A stretch of 64,000 nt of DNA from Amorphophallus konjac (lineage: Eukaryota; Streptophyta; Magnoliopsida; Alismatales; Araceae). Each line of letters starts with the position of its first letter. Positions within the stretch are counted from its first letter, which is position 1. The translations under genes were made by a program, and so were the position numbers. The notes under the pieces are model-generated. The model was given only the letters and a program-made list of their open reading frames with translations, made no database searches and was not told the origin of the DNA. The stretch lies in contig CM040123.1 in NCBI GenBank assembly GCA_022559845.1, forward strand, positions 295,666,642 through 295,730,641, read 5' to 3'. Of the stretch, positions 1 through 11,206 are shown piece by piece.

Positions 1-193
1 CACTGCCGGTTGGTTGTGGATTCATCTCAGCTCTCCTGAGGTGAAGTCCCCGTATCCATACGGAGTGACTCGAGGCTCTGGCAGCTTGAGAAGTCTTCAA
101 TATGTTGATCTGCATCGGCTTCCGTGCTTCGGTGTGCCGGGTCATTTGTCTTTATTGGCTTGGTCGCCAATGATCATATTTTAGGTGCCAACA
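1..193 (-). repeat. Element A 3' LTR (partial)
   Basis: Positions 1-193 match 22181-22373 with three transitions (at 14, 29 and 62). The inner edge reads ...TGCCAACA on the plus strand, so the LTR starts TGTTGGCA on the element strand. About 3.4 kb of this LTR should lie to the left of the window. Confidence 0.9.
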
Positions 194-212
194 AATGCCC
201 CCCAGACGTGGG
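194..212 (-). other. Element A polypurine tract
   Basis: Directly inside the 3' LTR the minus strand carries a purine-rich run (TCTGGGGGGCATT) ending at the LTR start. This is the expected place for the plus-strand priming tract of a leftward element. Confidence 0.65.
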
Positions 213-332
213 TGTTGCGAGCAAGGCACGAGTGCAGCAAGGCCGACGGATGAATTTCATCCGGACTGACCTCCTCTCTGATTGGCAGGAGCTCTGAAGG
301 GCCCTTAATTCGGCACGGATGTTAAACCGGCG

Positions 333-525
333 CCGTTTGAATGTTAATACGGCGCGGGTAGCCCAGCGCGCCCCCTTGGCCTTGGACGTTAATCTGGCGC
401 GCTCACGATGCTGTCGTTTTAATCCGGCGCGGCTTTGGCGCTGATGGTTAATCCGGCGCGCCTTTCCCCGGCGCGCCTTTTGCTTACAGGTTTTTTAATC
501 CGGCGCGCTAAATAGCGCGCCGATT
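333..525. repeat. Array of GGCGCGCC-type palindromes in the A 3' region
   Basis: About ten copies of a short motif, (G)TTAATCCGGCGCG or AAACCGGCGCGCC in various states, lie in under 200 bases just inside the 3' LTR. The same motif, also in the opposite orientation, recurs twice inside the 5' LTR (19575-19795 and 21469-21650). The core is a perfect palindrome containing several CpGs. Function unknown. Confidence 0.75.
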
Positions 526-675
526 TTACAATGGGGAGGCCCCCCCTATTTATTTCTTTCTTCTCCGTTTTTTCTTCATCGCTTCTCATTTGCACAACTC
601 CCTTCTCTCTCCTCCCTTTCTTCTCTCCCTCTCGCGCCGAGCGAGTTGAGGGTGAGGGTGGCGGCGGTCCTTCGG

Positions 676-954
676 GTGAGTGAAGATGCTGTCCATTTGG
701 GTTACAAAACCCTTTCTTTGGGCCCCGGGAGGCTTCTAGCAGGGCTTGCCCTCGGAGCTGTTTCCCCGGGTGTTCCTCTGGCCTCGGTGTAATGCCGATG
801 GCTGCTTTTTAGGGATCGTTCCTCAGTGGACGCGTTCCCACTTTTTTTCAGCAATTCCCTGTGCTGGGGAGACTCTGCCGAAATTTTGTCAGAAGTTCGC
901 CTTTGATTAGCCATTTCCTGACGTTGTTTTTTGTTTGATATGCTCTTTTTGCAG
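676..954 (+). other. Probable 5' UTR intron of the antisense gene in element A
   Basis: A strong donor (CGG then GTGAGTG) at 676 and a pyrimidine-rich acceptor ending GCAG at 954 bracket a segment just before the ATG at 960. A TATTTATT stretch at 547-555 is a possible TATA-like element. This suggests that the antisense gene has its own plus-strand transcript. Confidence 0.5.
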
Positions 955-959
955 CTGTC

Positions 960-3900
960 ATGGCATCCAGCTCTTCCTCTCGTGCCGTGGTGACATGGGA
1001 GAATGTTAATTCTCTCGACTGGGGTCACGGCCAGGTGGCCATAGTTGCGGAGTCTTCGGATTCGGAGACGGACACTGTAGACACCGGTCGTCTCCTTATT
1101 CTCGGGGGTGACTCTTTCCATTATAATAGAGAGGGTGTGACCCGGAAGGATTATCCCAAGGACAAGCACCTGATGTCCCTTCTTCGGCGCTTCAACCTTC
1201 AGGGGAAGCGGGATGTGTTCGCCGTCCGGAAGGTCGAGCAGGCTCTGCTGGTGGAGAGAGACAGCTTGGCCGAATGCGTAATGCGGGGAAGACCCATCTA
1301 TCTCCCTGGGGAGGTCAGGAAGTGGAGCGTTGTGCTGGGGCTGCAAGACCTGGCTCCGACAGACGGACTGTTGACCAGAGCTCCCGAATTTGTACCCGCT
1401 CGGTGGAATGACTCCACGGGCAGAGTAGATCGGGAGAAGCCGATCTTTGGTTTATTCCTTGCCCCGTTGAGATGGGGATATAGAGATGAGTCATTCTTGC
1501 TGGATTGCTTGGCGATTCGCTTCAAGCACCAGATCTCTGTGGGGTGGTTTCCTGAGTTGAAAGTTACAGATGCCCACGCGTTCAGGCCCGGAGCAGTAGA
1601 ATTCACAGACTATGTGCTGCATCATTATGCTCCTCTTTTGACCAGAGCTGGTGTATATCACAGCGTGTACGCTTCAAGGTATCGGTACCCGATTTCCCGA
1701 GGCTTGTGCTGTGGCATGATCGAGGTGTTTTGCCCGTAATACAACACCTTCTATACTTCAGAGGGGGAGACCTCCTTAGACTTGTGGAGTCTATCTCAGC
1801 TCAGCGGCCTGCCCATTGATGGAGAGCCGTATGAAGAAGTTTGTTGGCCCGACTGGTTGAAGGACCAGACCGACGGTGACGGTCGGTATATGGCGGGCTA
1901 CGCCTATCGATATCTAATGAAGGCGTATCGCACCCTCTTCCATTCGTCGCAAGACACGAGAGAAGCTCGAAAGCCGGGCGAGAAACGAAGAGTGCGGATG
2001 GGCGCTTGGCTTCAATATTTCTTCCAGGGGAAGAACAAGTATGAAGATTTTCCTCCGATAGCACCGGTGGCCCAGAAGCGGAAGAAGAGGATACGACGCC
2101 AGGCCGCTTCGTCATTTTCTTCGAGAGGAGGGCAGGGGGAAAACCCAAACCCTACTGGTGTTGATGCAGTGACTCATTGTGCTGCATATTTGGTTTATTG
2201 GCTTTGTTCCTTTGCTCTCCTCAAGGTGACGAGAGCGTGATCAGGGCAGAAGCCATATATCCAGCCTGTCTTATGGCTTGGGGTACCAAGCTGTCTCTTT
2301 GCCCAGTGGCCCTGTGCCTTACTTACAAGATGTTGGGAGACTTGCACAAGACGCGCCTCCCCAGAAGCCTTCGGACGGTTGGTCCGTTACATTTCTTTAA
2401 TGCTTGGGTCTGCACCCTGTTCCAGGAGGCAGCTCCTCGGGCGTTACAAGCAGTTCCTCTGGTCCCGCGCATGATAGAGTTTGCAAGTGCCGAGCCATCA
2501 TCGCTAGCGGAGCAACTCTATGCCATTCGGGGTAAATTGACCCGTCTTCCCGTGGACTCGCCCGGGGTTCTTCATTTCTGGAGCTTAGCTGCTCACTCGA
2601 GCCCGTTGACGAACAGGACGAGGCAATGCAAGCTCTTTGAAACTGAGGAGTACATCCATCCGATTTCCCAGGCCAATTATACCAGGCCTATTCTGGAGCC
2701 GGAGTTGGTTGATTGGGCACTGGCCATCAGGCCTAGTGTCCTCGTATTTCGCAAGAGCGGCATTCTGTGGCTGGAGCCGTATTACCCGTTCCGTTTCAGT
2801 CGGAACTTTGGCTACGACCAGCAGATTCCACATTCCTCTTCGCAATTTGCACTGCCCAACAGGCACAGGGCCGGGCAAACGTCCAATGACGACGCCCGGA
2901 TATGGTGGGACTTTTTCCATCGTCGCGAAGACGTTTCTTTCCGGGTGCCCGCCTCCGCACGGTTCCCTCGCGTCACGCCTGAATACGTCAAGTGGTGGAA
3001 CGCGCGGACGGATTTTACAGGACCTCCCGGAGAGAGTGCTGGGCCGTGGCGGAGCACAGGTTCTTAGCTTCCCAGCCGGAGCCAGTTCTTGATATTGACG
3101 CTTCTTATTTGAAGAAGTTGAAATCTTGGACTAATACGGATGTGAAGGCCTATCTAGAGGCCCGCAAGCTCGTAAAAGGCCGCAAGACGAAAGTTGAGCT
3201 GAAGTTGCCCCCGATCAACAAGGATGATTATGTGAAGACCCTTCGGGGTTTATGCCGGGTAAGCAGTGAGAGGGTGATTCTCCAGCAACTCCCTTTGCCG
3301 GTAGAGGAGCCCATCGCGGCGGTGGCCGACTGGCGTCCCGAGGTGGACAGGTTGTATCCCTACCGGGATTTCATTCGCAAAGAGGACAGGCGGGCTGACT
3401 TATATGCCAACACCCCCTGGCTGTTCGCACTCCTTCGGTCTCATGGCCTCTCGGTGGGTAGCCCCAGTGAAGCCATACTGGACCATCCTCTTCAGATCTC
3501 CTTCAAATATGCAGACAGGTGGGGGCTGGACCATCTGAGCCTGTATTATCTGCTGTCCTCCTGTGGACACGAGGACCTGGCGTTGCTAGCTGAGCCGAGC
3601 GAAAAGATCGGGGATCTATGCTGGCTCATTCGCGAGGCGGCTTCGAGGGACAAGACGCCATCGCTATTTTATTGGCCTCTCTTCCCCTTTTACACGGGAC
3701 CGGCAAGTAAGTTCTATCTTTTCCTTCAGGCCCTTCGGCCAGCTTCTTCTTTTCATTGTGGTTGTGTCATCCTCACCCTTGTGCGTATGCAGTCCGACCG
3801 ACTTCGGAGGAGACCCGACACTTCAGGGAGCTGATCATAAAAGCCAAAAAGCCGGCGTATTTTGAAGTTCCTGAGCCGGCCCCGACCACGACGCCACTAC

Positions 3901-5971
3901 CTCCTGGAGATTCGAGGAAGAGGACTAGGTCCCAACTACGGGAGGCCGTCGGGAAGGCGAAAGCGGCGGTGACCCGAGTGACACGGGCGCGCCGGAAGAA
4001 AGCCGCAGAGAAGGAATCGGCAACCGTCCTTCCTCCTGTTGTATCTTTTGAATAGTTTGAGGCTTCTCGCGCACAAGGGCTAGAGGCTGAAGGTAGGCTC
4101 TTCTTTTCTTCAGAGTGCATTAGCTTGTTTCGACCGCTTGGGGTGGCCCATGCTGACAGTTGCCGATACAGCTGCCGCGGTCGTCGGATCGGAGGCGACG
4201 GTAGATGTAGCGGCTAGGGACGGGGCAGAGGAAGTCCCCACTGCTCCCGTAGAAAGGGATCTGCCCTCTCCAACACCCTGGCGGGAGATGGAAGGTAATC
4301 TATAGTTTAGTTGCGATAGCAACGCAAATCTTCGTATCTTCAGCCGCCTTGACCCCTTTTCGCTGTGAATTGTAGTCGATATACAACCACCATTGTTTCA
4401 GGGCTCGGAGAACGCAGAGGAGGTGGTCCCCTCGGGGCAGGGAGAACCAGCGCCTGAGGTATCATCTATTGCTGCCCTTGGTGTGGAGAGCACCGGGAAG
4501 GCTCCCGCCGAGGGTGATGCTCCTGCTGGCGAGGCTCCTACTTCGACGGCGGAGCGTCCTAAGAGAGTAGAGGGGTCTTCCTCCTCTGAGCATGTAGATT
4601 ATGGTGGCGGCTCCAGTGACGAGGAGCCATCATCGCTTGATTTTGAGACCGACGATGCTGGGGTGTCCTCGGCCTATGAGAGTGACTATCCGACTTTCAG
4701 CCCGGCCCGGTTATCATGGGGCGGTCCTGTGCGTCATTATCGCTTACGAGTGAGGAGGCTGGCGCTGGGGGAGCTGCTCTTAAAGATTTGAGCTTAGTCC
4801 CGGCCGAGGTAAGGACCTAACCAGGACCGATGCTTACCATGCTTCTTTTCTCCTTCTTCTAGCCAGGTTTTAACTGTATATATATCTGATGCAGACTGAG
4901 GTGGCGCTGCCAACTATGACGGTGCAGATACCACTCCCGGCCCTGGGAACAGGCCAGGCGACTTTCCCGTCCGTCCTGCGGCCCATCGCATTGCGGTACC
5001 CAAAGGATCATGCAGCCGCAATGGTTCCAGTTGGTCCCGGAGCGCTCGTGGAAGTTGATAGTTCGGCAGTAGCCGGAGATTCTCCGCCAAGGGAGGATGC
5101 ACAGCAGTCAGTTCTGGAGAAGGGTGGCTCTGCTGAGATAGAAGCCGGGGAGATTATTGAGCGACGGACGTCCTCGGTGCTCGAGGTTCTTGTTGGACTC
5201 CCACCCCAGGGGACCGGCAAAGAGATTGTTGTTGTTGAGGATCTAGCCACCGCATCTGCCGGTGCGGTTGTTCCCAGTGGTAGTGGGCTGCAGCTTATGC
5301 CGTCGTCATCCTCTGGGACGGCTGATGATATATGGGCTGCTGTGGATGGTAGAGTAGAGTTCGAACTGCCCGAGACATCGCCACTTGGTCTTCAGTCCTC
5401 GAGTGATGTCGTGTGGCAGTTCCTGGGGACCCTCCAGCAGACCGTAACAGCCAGTAGGGATTTAACTTATATTCAGCTGAGGGGCTTGATAGAGCATCTG
5501 TCCCGCTCGCTGCTGGCCCTCGGTTGTCCCATGGACGACTGGACTCCGCGGGTAATCTTGCTCCTGAAGTATGTGAACCGGAGGGAGTTCTTGGGCCGGG
5601 AGGCAGCTGACCAGCTGGCGGCCATATCATTGGAGCGGGCTGAAAACAAGACGGCCCTTATTTCTCTGCAAGAGACTGCGGCGAGGGCGAGGGACGAAGC
5701 CAACGCCTCTTTACAACGCCGGAGCTCCCTGACGGCCCGGATGACGGCATTGCGGGCCGAACTTTCTAGGATAGAGGCTGAACTTGAAGAAGTGGATCGC
5801 CTGGGGGTCCAAAAGGTTGAGGATGCTGAGATGGCTGAAGGACAAGCTGCTTCCCTGGAGATGAAGCTATCCGAGCTGGAGGCCACCGAGTTCAGATTGC
5901 AAGAACTGATCCGTCATCCCTCCCTGGGTATTCCTGTGCTGGAGGACATCTTCCGACGCCCTTTTCCGTAG
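960..5971 (+). pseudogene. Antisense PMD-like gene of element A, multi-exon, broken
   Basis: Proposed exons are 960-2157, 2226-3706, 3793-4092, 4160-4294, 4402-4808 and 4895-5971, each intron with GT and AG ends. The first exon has a PMD-like signature after residue 260 (NTFYTSEGETSLDLW, then LSGLPIDG), as in plant mobile domain proteins related to MAIN/MAIL1. The middle is basic and low-complexity; residues encoded at about 5590-5930 form a heptad-rich coiled coil. Breaks: in-frame TAA at 1737-1739, a one-base shift near 3010 (consistent with the following intron phase), TAG at 4053-4055, and an unresolved frame change in exon 5 near 4740. Antisense extra ORFs at this position are known in Tat-lineage elements; their role is not established. 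A captured host-type gene is my inference. Exon 4/5 joining is uncertain. Confidence 0.6.
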
Positions 5972-6327
5972 TCTCTTTTCTTTATGTGCTCCCTTTTAAT
6001 GCACCTTATGTATTCCAGGGCATGGCCCATGTAATCATGTGCTTTTTACTTCATAGTAATGAAAAATCTCCATCCTGATTTTGAATGAAGACTCCATCTT
6101 GTCATTTTTTCTTTTCATTTGCCCGTTGATTCTAGTCCGAGTGTATGGGTCACCAGGGCAGGAGAGCGCTCATGCCTTCAGGGAAGGGGTGAGGTGTTCA
6201 CTCCACCGCGCCGCGACTTTTCTCGAGACTAGAAACGGCCTATGCCGGCCGAGAGTTCGGGGGACTCAGGAGGGCATAGTGAAACTGATGGATACACGGT
6301 CCTGCCGAGAACGGCCAGAACCGAGAA
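5972..6327 (+). other. 3' flank of the antisense gene
   Basis: After the stop at 5969-5971 the sequence is AT-rich, with AATGAAA near 6058 as a possible polyadenylation signal. Nothing else is recognisable before the tandem array. Confidence 0.35.
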
Positions 6328-7232
6328 CGGGTAGCGACCGGTCTTGCCGATGGTGACAAGGGTCGAAGGGGGTAGACGGTCTTGCCGATGGTGACAAAAA
6401 CCGGATAGGTAGCGACCGATCTTGCCGATAGTGACAAGGGTCGAAAGGGGTAGACGGTCTTGCCGATGGTGACAAAAACCGGATAGGTAGCGACCGATCT
6501 CGCCGATGGTGACAAGGGTCGAAAGGGGTAGACGGTCTTGCCGATGGTGACAAAAACCGGATAGGTAGCGACCGATCTCGCCGATGGTGACAAGGGTCGA
6601 AAGGGGTAGACGGTCTTGCCGATGGTGACAAAAACCAGATAGGTAGCGACCGATCTTACCGATGGTCACAAGGGTCGAAAGGGGTAGACAGTCTTGCCGA
6701 TGGTGACAAGAACCGGATAGGTAGCGACCGATCTTGCCGATGGTGACAAGGGTCGAAAGGGGTAGACGGTCTTGCCGATGGTGACAAGAACCGGATAGGT
6801 AGCGACCGATCTTGCCGATGGTGACAAGGGTCGAAAGGGGTAGACGGTCTTGCTGATGGTGACAAAAACCGGATAGGTAGCGACCGATCTTGCCGATGGT
6901 GACAAGGGTCGAAAGGGGTAGACGGTCTTGCCGATGGTGACAAAAACCGGATAGGTAGCGATCGATCTTGCCGATGGTGACAAGGGTCGAAAGGGGTAGA
7001 CGGTCTTGCAGATGGTGACAAAAACCGGATAGGTAGCGACCGATCTTGCCGATGGTGACAAGGGTCGAAAGGGGTAGACGGTCTTGCCGATGGTGACAAG
7101 AACCAGATAGGTAGCGACCGATCTTGCCGATGGTGATAAGGGTCGGAAGGGGTAGACGGTCTTGCCGATGGTGACAAAAACCGGATAGGTAGCGATCGAT
7201 CTTGCCGATGGTGACAAGGGTCGAAAGGGGTA
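6328..7232. repeat. 78-bp tandem repeat array (about 11.6 copies)
   Basis: The unit alternates two related halves of 41 and 37 bp, each with the core CTTGCCGATGGTGACAA: one continues to GGGTCGAAAGG, the other to AAACCGGATAGG. Measured steps between GTAG landmarks are 37, 41, 37, 41. Copies differ by only a few substitutions, so the array is recently homogenised. It lies in the 3' region of element A, where Tat-lineage elements (Ogre, Retand) are known to carry variable tandem repeats that can seed satellites. Long open frames here are by-products of the repeat. Confidence 0.95.
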
Positions 7233-7359
7233 TAGACACTAGACGTGTGTAAGTGGGATATCGGATGAAGACCCTCGCCCCGACCTCGGAAATGGCCTTT
7301 GGACGACGGATGGTTCATCACTATTCACCATTCATTTTTATTCACATTACTGACCTAAG

Positions 7360-7540
7360 CGCCCTTTCGGGTTTTCGCCGAAGCCAGCCCCCTCTTGCTT
7401 TTGCCCACGCGCCCTTTCGGGTTTTCACGCGGCGGGGTACCCGATTTTGCCTGCGACGCCCTTTCGGGTTTTCGCCACAGCTGGGTTATAGCCATTTTTG
7501 CACTTGACCTGATATAGGAGCAAGTCTGGCGGGTATCTTT
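7360..7540. repeat. Duplicated module, copy 1
   Basis: This segment recurs at 8138-8335 with small changes. Each copy contains three to four repeats of GCCCTTTCGGGTTTTC followed by a shared stretch through GCCATTTTTGCACTTG and a pyrimidine-rich tail. Non-coding part of element A between the two tandem arrays. Confidence 0.85.
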
Positions 7541-7689
7541 ATTTTTAACCCCAATTTCTTTTCCTTCTTTTTTTTCTTTATCTTTTTTTTTTTGTTTTTG
7601 AATTCGAGATTCAGAAGAACTGGACCGCGGGAACGCTGACCGTCCTTGTCGATGAGGACAAGGGTTGGTCTTAGGTTTATCTCGTCGAC

Positions 7690-8035
7690 ACTGGTTAAAT
7701 GTCGAAGCAAGGACGTGGCTTATTAACAAGGATGTAGGATCCAAGTTCAAGAGTAGAGATCGACCGTTCTCGCCGATGATGGCGAGAGTCGAAAAGGATT
7801 TATTCGTCGGCGTATGCTACTGCCGAAACAAGGATGGGGTTGTCAACAGGGATGTAAGGTCTAAGTTGAGGGTAGAGATCGACCGATCTCGTCGAGGATG
7901 ACGGGGGTCGAAAAGGATTTGTTCGTCGGCATATATCACTGCCGAAACAAGGATGGGGTTGTCAACAGGGACGTAGGGTCCAAGTTGAGGGTAGAGGTCG
8001 ACCGATCTCGCCGATGATGACGAGGGTCGAAAATG
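7690..8035. repeat. 119-bp tandem repeat, three copies
   Basis: The landmark GTAGAGATCGACC starts at 7753, 7872 and 7991 (last copy GTAGAGGTCGACC), a constant step of 119. Each copy includes CGATGATG(A/G)CGAG and GTCGAAAA, reminiscent of the 78-bp array core, so the arrays may share an origin. Located between copies 1 and 2 of the duplicated module. Confidence 0.85.
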
Positions 8036-8137
8036 ATGTGTTAAAGGATTTCCGGCGGGACTTTGATGATTGTCCCTTTCGGAGTTTTATTGGGTGGAGG
8101 ATAGGAGAGGCATTTGGGAAATTACCACTTTACCGAC

Positions 8138-8335
8138 TCAGGCGCCCTTTTGGGTTTTCACCGAAGCCAGCCCCCTCTTACTTTTGCCCACGCGCCCTTT
8201 CGGGTTTTCACGTGGTGGGATACCCGATTTTGCCTGCGATGCCTTTTCGGGTTTTCGCCACAGCCGGGTTATAGCCATTTTTGCACTTGTCCCGATATGG
8301 GAGCAAGTCCGGCGGGGTATCTCTATTTTTAACCC
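8138..8335. repeat. Duplicated module, copy 2
   Basis: Second copy of the module at 7360-7540, about 780 bp downstream, diverged by scattered substitutions. Again followed by a T-rich tract. Confidence 0.85.
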
Positions 8336-8394
8336 CATTTTTATTTTGACTTCTTTCTTTTCTTCCTCTTTTTTTTATTCGGAATGCGAACCGA

Positions 8395-9318
8395 GAGAGG
8401 GTAGCTTGATCGGGGCGAAATACCGTTAACCAAGGAAAGGTAGCTTGATTAGGGCGGAGAGCCGCTAGCCAAGGAGAGGGTAGCTCGATCAGGGCAGAGT
8501 GCCACTGACCGATGAAAAGTAGTTTGATCAGGGCGGAGTGCCGCTAACCAAGGAAAAGTAGCTTGATTAGGGCGGAATGCCGCTAACCAAGGAAAAGTAG
8601 CTCGATTAGGGCGGACTGCCGCTAACCAAGGAAAAGTAACTTGATTAGGGCGGAATGCTGCTAATCAAGGAGAAGTAGCTCGCTTAGGGCGGAATGCCGC
8701 TAACCAAGGAAAAGTAGCTTGATTAGGGCGGAATGCCGCTAATCAAGGAAAAGTAGCTCGATTAGGGCGGACTGCCGCTAACCAAGGAAAAGTAGCTCGA
8801 TTAGGGCGGAATGCTGCTAATCAAGGAGAAGTAGCTCGATTAGGGCGGAGTGCCACTGAACCAAGGGAGAAGGTAGCTCGGTTCAGGCGGAGTGCCATTA
8901 AACCAAGGAGAAGGTAGCTCGGTTAGGGCGGAGTGCCGCTAACCAAGGGGAAGGTAGCTCGGTTAGGGCGGAGTGCCACTAGCCAAGGAAAGGGTAGCTC
9001 GGTTAAGGCGGAGTGCCGCTAACCAAGGAGAAGGTAGCTCGATTAGGGCGGAATGGCGCTAACCAAGGAAAAGGTAACTTGGTTAGGGCGGAGTGCCACT
9101 AGACCAAGGAAAGGGTAGCTCGATTAGGGCGGAATGTCGCTAACCAAGGAAAGGGTAGTTCGGTTAGGGCGGAGTGCCACTAGACCAAGGGAAAGGTAGC
9201 TCGGTTAGGGCGGAGTGCCGCTAACCAAGGAGAAGGTAGCTCGGTTAGGGCGGAGTGCCACTAGCCAAGGAAAGGGTAGCTCGGTTAGGGCGGAGTGCCA
9301 CTAGCCAAGGAAAAGGTG
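8395..9318. repeat. 39-bp tandem repeat array (about 23 copies)
   Basis: The unit begins GTAGCTCGATTAGGGCGGA and ends with (A)CCAAGGAAAA; consecutive GTAG landmarks are 39 bp apart (for example 8519 and 8558). Copies are more divergent than in the 78-bp array, with one- or two-base length changes in the right half. It ends about ten bases from the pol stop codon. The period equals half of the 78-bp unit. Confidence 0.95.
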
Positions 9319-9328
9319 TTCCGACCGA

Positions 9329-11206
9329 TCACTCGGGGTGTGTCGGCTGCGCCGCATGATACAGCTTAATGTGTTTTCCGTTGAGGGGAGAGAACTGGAT
9401 GACTCCTTTGTGGTCTACAAGGACGTAGGCACCCCCTTCATATACTCGGCGGACGATATACGGTCCGACCCAGTTTTCGACCAGCTTCCCTTTGGGGTTA
9501 GAGGCCATCACTTCTCTTCTTTTGACCATCACCAGGTCTCCTTTCTTGAACTCTCGACCCTTGACTAACTTGTCAAAAGCGCGGGCCATGCGAGCTTGGT
9601 AGAGTTGGATGTTTTGTTGCGCCCGGAGGCATTTTCCTTCGAGCTCAGCGAGCTCTTCCAATCTTCTTTCTGCATTGGTCTGCTCCCCACTGACTAATCC
9701 GTGCTGGATGGCAACTCGCAATGAAGGAACTTCAAGTTCAATCGGCACTACAGCTTCCGACCCATAGACAAGGGAGAAAGGTGAACAGCCGGTTGGGGTC
9801 TTGTAGACAGTACGATAAGCCCAAAGTGCTTCGTACATCCTTTCTTCCCAATCCTTTTTGTTAGACTTGACAGTCTTTGCCAGTAACGTGCACAGTGTCT
9901 TGTTAAAGGCTTCTGCGAGTCCGTTGGCTTGAGGGTTGTAGGGGGACGATGTCCTCCAGTCAATTTTGTATTTGTCGGCTAGCCGATAAACCTTCTGGTT
10001 TCTGAAATGACTGCCATTGTCAGAGATGATTCGGCTGGGGATCCCGAACCGGAATATTACATTCTGCCGGAAGAATCTTGCAACTAGTTCTCCGGTCACA
10101 TCTCTTAGTGCTACTGCCTCCGCCCATCTGGAGAAATAGTCTGTAGCTGCTAAGATGTATTTGCACCCTGATGAAGATGCTGGTAGTGGCCCTACCACGT
10201 CCGTGCCCCATTGAGCAAACGGCCAACTTGGTAGAGTGGGGTGCAGTGGCACTGGAGGTCTCCTCGCCACATTCGCGTGTTCTTGACATTTCTGACAAGC
10301 CTTGGCAAATTTGCAACAATCATTAAACATAGTGGGCCAATAATAACCCAGCTTCTTTATCTCAATTTTCATTTTCGGGCCAGCCTGGTGTGCTCCAGCT
10401 GATCCTGCATGAACTTCTTGCATCACCTGTCCCGCCTCTGCTGAAGACAAGCAACGGAGTAGGACTTTCCTTCGGGCATCTGCCATAATTCGGAACAAGG
10501 TCCCGCTTCTCATCTCGTAAGAATCCTTGATCCTCAGGAGCTTCATTCTCTGTTCCTTTTCTTTTGGAAGTTGCTGGTGTTGAAACCAGCGTAGGAGATG
10601 CTCTCGCCAGTCGGGCTGCTGAACCCCTTCGATGACTGCTACTTCCATCCCTTGTTCGTCGATCGGGACCTCAATTACGCTGGGGACTTGTCGGCGGTTG
10701 ATTACTGTTATATTCAGGCTTGTGTCTGGCGGGACTGCCAATGAACTAGCCAACTTAGCGAGGGCGTCCGCCTGAGCATTCCGGCCTCGATTGATGTGCT
10801 TGACGCTGATGAAGTAAAATCTTGACATCAGGCGAGTTGCCAACTGGTGATAGGGGAGGAGCTCTTGCTTTCGCACCTCGAACTCTCCTTCCAGCTGTTT
10901 TATAACTAGCATGGAGTCTCCGAATGCTTCCAGCATCTGAATTCCCATGGACAGAGCAATCTGCAACCCGATTATCAGGGCTTCATATTCTGCTTCATTG
11001 TTTGTGCATTGTTTGTTTATGGAGCAGGAAGTATGCACCACTTCTCCTTCCGGAGATTTCAGGACTATACCTGCCCCTGCTCTGACCCTGGATGACCCGG
11101 TAGCAGAGGTGTCAATTCTGGAAGCGCCATCAAAGTATAGCTGCCATGAGGAAGGCTGTACTTGGGCGGCTTCTAGGGTTTCATCCTCGGAAGTTCCGGT
11201 TCCCAC
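9329..11206 (-). pseudogene. Element A pol C-terminal part: second RNase H and integrase
   Basis: This frame encodes an archaeal-type RNase H (residues about 20-160: YFDGASR, NNEAEYEAL, a central GDS, and a final ADALAKLA), then an integrase. The integrase has an HHCC zinc motif (EVHAGSAGAHQ ... CQKCQ) and the catalytic triad in GTDVVGPL, SDNGSHF and GLAEAFNK. It ends in a basic SH3-like tail (VENWVGPYIVRRV) and has no chromodomain. It is in a different frame from the preceding RT part; two separate shifts lie between them at about 11303 and 11205. It should originally have been one polyprotein with 11181-17468. The integrase copies cDNA ends into host DNA; the extra RNase H is diagnostic of the Tat lineage. 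Confidence 0.9.

Noticed and set aside
6229..7321. Long minus-strand open frames with repeated HHRQDRLPLSTLVTIGKI-type peptides
   Set aside because: They are translations of the 78-bp tandem array, open in several frames at once because the unit is a multiple of three. No start context or domain supports a protein.
6328..9318. CRISPR-like array
   Set aside because: The units are directly tandem with no unique spacers, and the setting is a plant retrotransposon.
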